The notes below the pieces were generated by a model that was not told the origin of the DNA, did not search any database, and saw only the letters and a program-made list of their open reading frames with translations. Shown here in pieces: positions 32,547 through 32,918 of a stretch of 32,918 nucleotides of DNA; the stretch's first letter is position 1, and every line of letters starts with the position of its first letter. The DNA is from Candidatus Bathyarchaeota archaeon (lineage in GTDB: Archaea > Thermoproteota > Bathyarchaeia > TCS64): assembly GCA_014729945.1 (NCBI GenBank), contig WJJC01000054.1, positions 1 to 32,918 on the forward strand. Direction: 5' to 3'. Both the position numbers and the translations under genes were made by a program.

Positions 32547-32918
32547 TTGAAGCTAGTTAAATACAACGAGGGCAGGCTTGGAGCCCTTCTGGATGACGAA
32601 ACCGTAATCGATCTAAACAACGCATGCGCTGCACGTCTTGCCTATGAGGGAGAATCCAACCCCCATCTTAAAGCAGAGGCAAAAGTACCCAGCTGTCTAT
32701 TATCTTTTATCAAAGAAGGTGATGCTGGACTAGAAGAAGCGGAAAAGGCGGTAAACTATGTGAAAACCGGTGTAACCCGTGGGCCCCGAGGTGAGAAACT
32801 GGTGTATAAATTTGATGAATATACGCTTAGAGCTCCCTTACCCAGTAAAGGTAACAAGATCGCCATGGCTGGAGCTAACTTTTACGACCACAGCATAGAT
32901 GCCTACAAGATGCTAAGG
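32547..32918 (+). CDS. Second fumarylacetoacetate-hydrolase-family gene, 5' part
   Basis: 124 codons are visible before the window ends. From TTG 32547 the frame reads KLVKYNEGRLGALLDDETVI, DLNNACAARLA, FIKEGDAGLEEAEKAVNYV and PLPSKGNKIAMAGANFYDHS. This lines up with the FAH-family protein at 24804-25823 from its first residue to the start of the catalytic domain (PVPRPGKLYCVAVNYYDHA). A GTG further upstream in frame (32523) would add eight residues. A TTAAATCATA element (about 32511-32520) lies about 30 bases before the TTG. The catalytic part lies beyond the edge, so activity cannot be judged. It is divergent from the P1 peptidase gene. Confidence 0.83.
   Translation, partial: MKLVKYNEGRLGALLDDETVIDLNNACAARLAYEGESNPHLKAEAKVPSCLLSFIKEGDAGLEEAEKAVNYVKTGVTRGPRGEKLVYKFDEYTLRAPLPSKGNKIAMAGANFYDHSIDAYKMLR

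Noticed and set aside
1..32918. CRISPR arrays, insertion sequences, integrase or phage genes, toxin-antitoxin pairs
   Set aside because: No regularly spaced repeats, transposase motifs or attachment-like duplications were seen; the 50-bp identity between the M28 genes lies inside coding sequence.

Overview
This window reads as a moderate-GC archaeal chromosome, about 32.9 kb, densely packed with short genes on both strands. Many starts (ATG, GTG and several TTG) have a TATA-like box about 24-32 bases upstream and almost no untranslated leader. This is typical of archaeal leaderless transcription. The protein families (RimK-type ATP-grasp, PadR-controlled MacB-like ABC system with an S-layer/CARDB-type partner, M42 and M28 peptidases, DUF488, DUF1724-type regulator remains, CHASE4 histidine kinase, archaeal-style zinc ribbons) fit an uncultured archaeon of the Asgard or Bathyarchaeia kind. 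I cannot fix the phylum from sequence alone. I see no rRNA, tRNA, CRISPR array, insertion sequence or prophage.

Layout. 1-0.8 kb: start of nadC (minus, cut by the window edge), divergent from a Lin0512-family gene. 0.8-1.4 kb: a gene-poor gap. 1.4-4 kb: a polytopic membrane protein, then on the minus strand a double zinc-ribbon protein and a RimK-like ATP-grasp ligase. 4-8.7 kb: a compact five-gene plus-strand operon of PadR repressor, ABC ATPase, secreted Ig-repeat protein, FtsX/MacB permease and Yip1-type membrane protein. A tandem palindrome in front of padR is a likely operator. 8.7-13.8 kb: two M28 peptidase paralogs flank a CapA-like metallophosphatase, a decayed cupin gene and an ASCH-domain gene. 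The paralogs share a 50-bp perfectly identical tract that suggests gene conversion. 13.9-17.4 kb: a phytoene-desaturase-like flavoprotein, a patch of gene debris (a truncated DUF1724-type regulator and a possible MerB-like remnant), a small membrane protein followed by a zf-HC2-like protein, and an SDR dehydrogenase. 17.5-21.3 kb: a RidA-like protein, a small winged-helix protein divergent from a 279-residue orphan, DUF488 and gamma-glutamyltransferase. 21.3-26.3 kb: a small conserved archaeal protein, an M42 peptidase, a CHASE4-HAMP histidine kinase that lacks its phospho-acceptor histidine, a fumarylacetoacetate-hydrolase-family enzyme and DUF3830. 26.3-32.9 kb: a nucleotidyltransferase, an aldo/keto reductase, a surface protein with a C-terminal anchor, DinB, a Cys-rich two-domain protein, ArsR, a P1-family (DmpA-like) peptidase and the start of a second FAH-family gene.

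Working together. The recurrent theme is peptide, amide and amino-acid breakdown: two M28s, M42, P1 peptidase, gamma-glutamyltransferase, RidA-like, two FAH-family enzymes, DUF3830, SDR and AKR. This suits a peptide-fermenting heterotroph, although the genes sit in many single transcription units rather than one operon. The clearest multi-gene system is the PadR-ABC operon, in which a secreted Ig-repeat protein takes the position a MacA-type adaptor has in bacteria. The items most worth a second look are that operon and its palindromes, the histidine-less kinase, the gene-conversion tract, the cupin pseudogene readable across three frames, and the zf-HC2 protein with no visible sigma factor.
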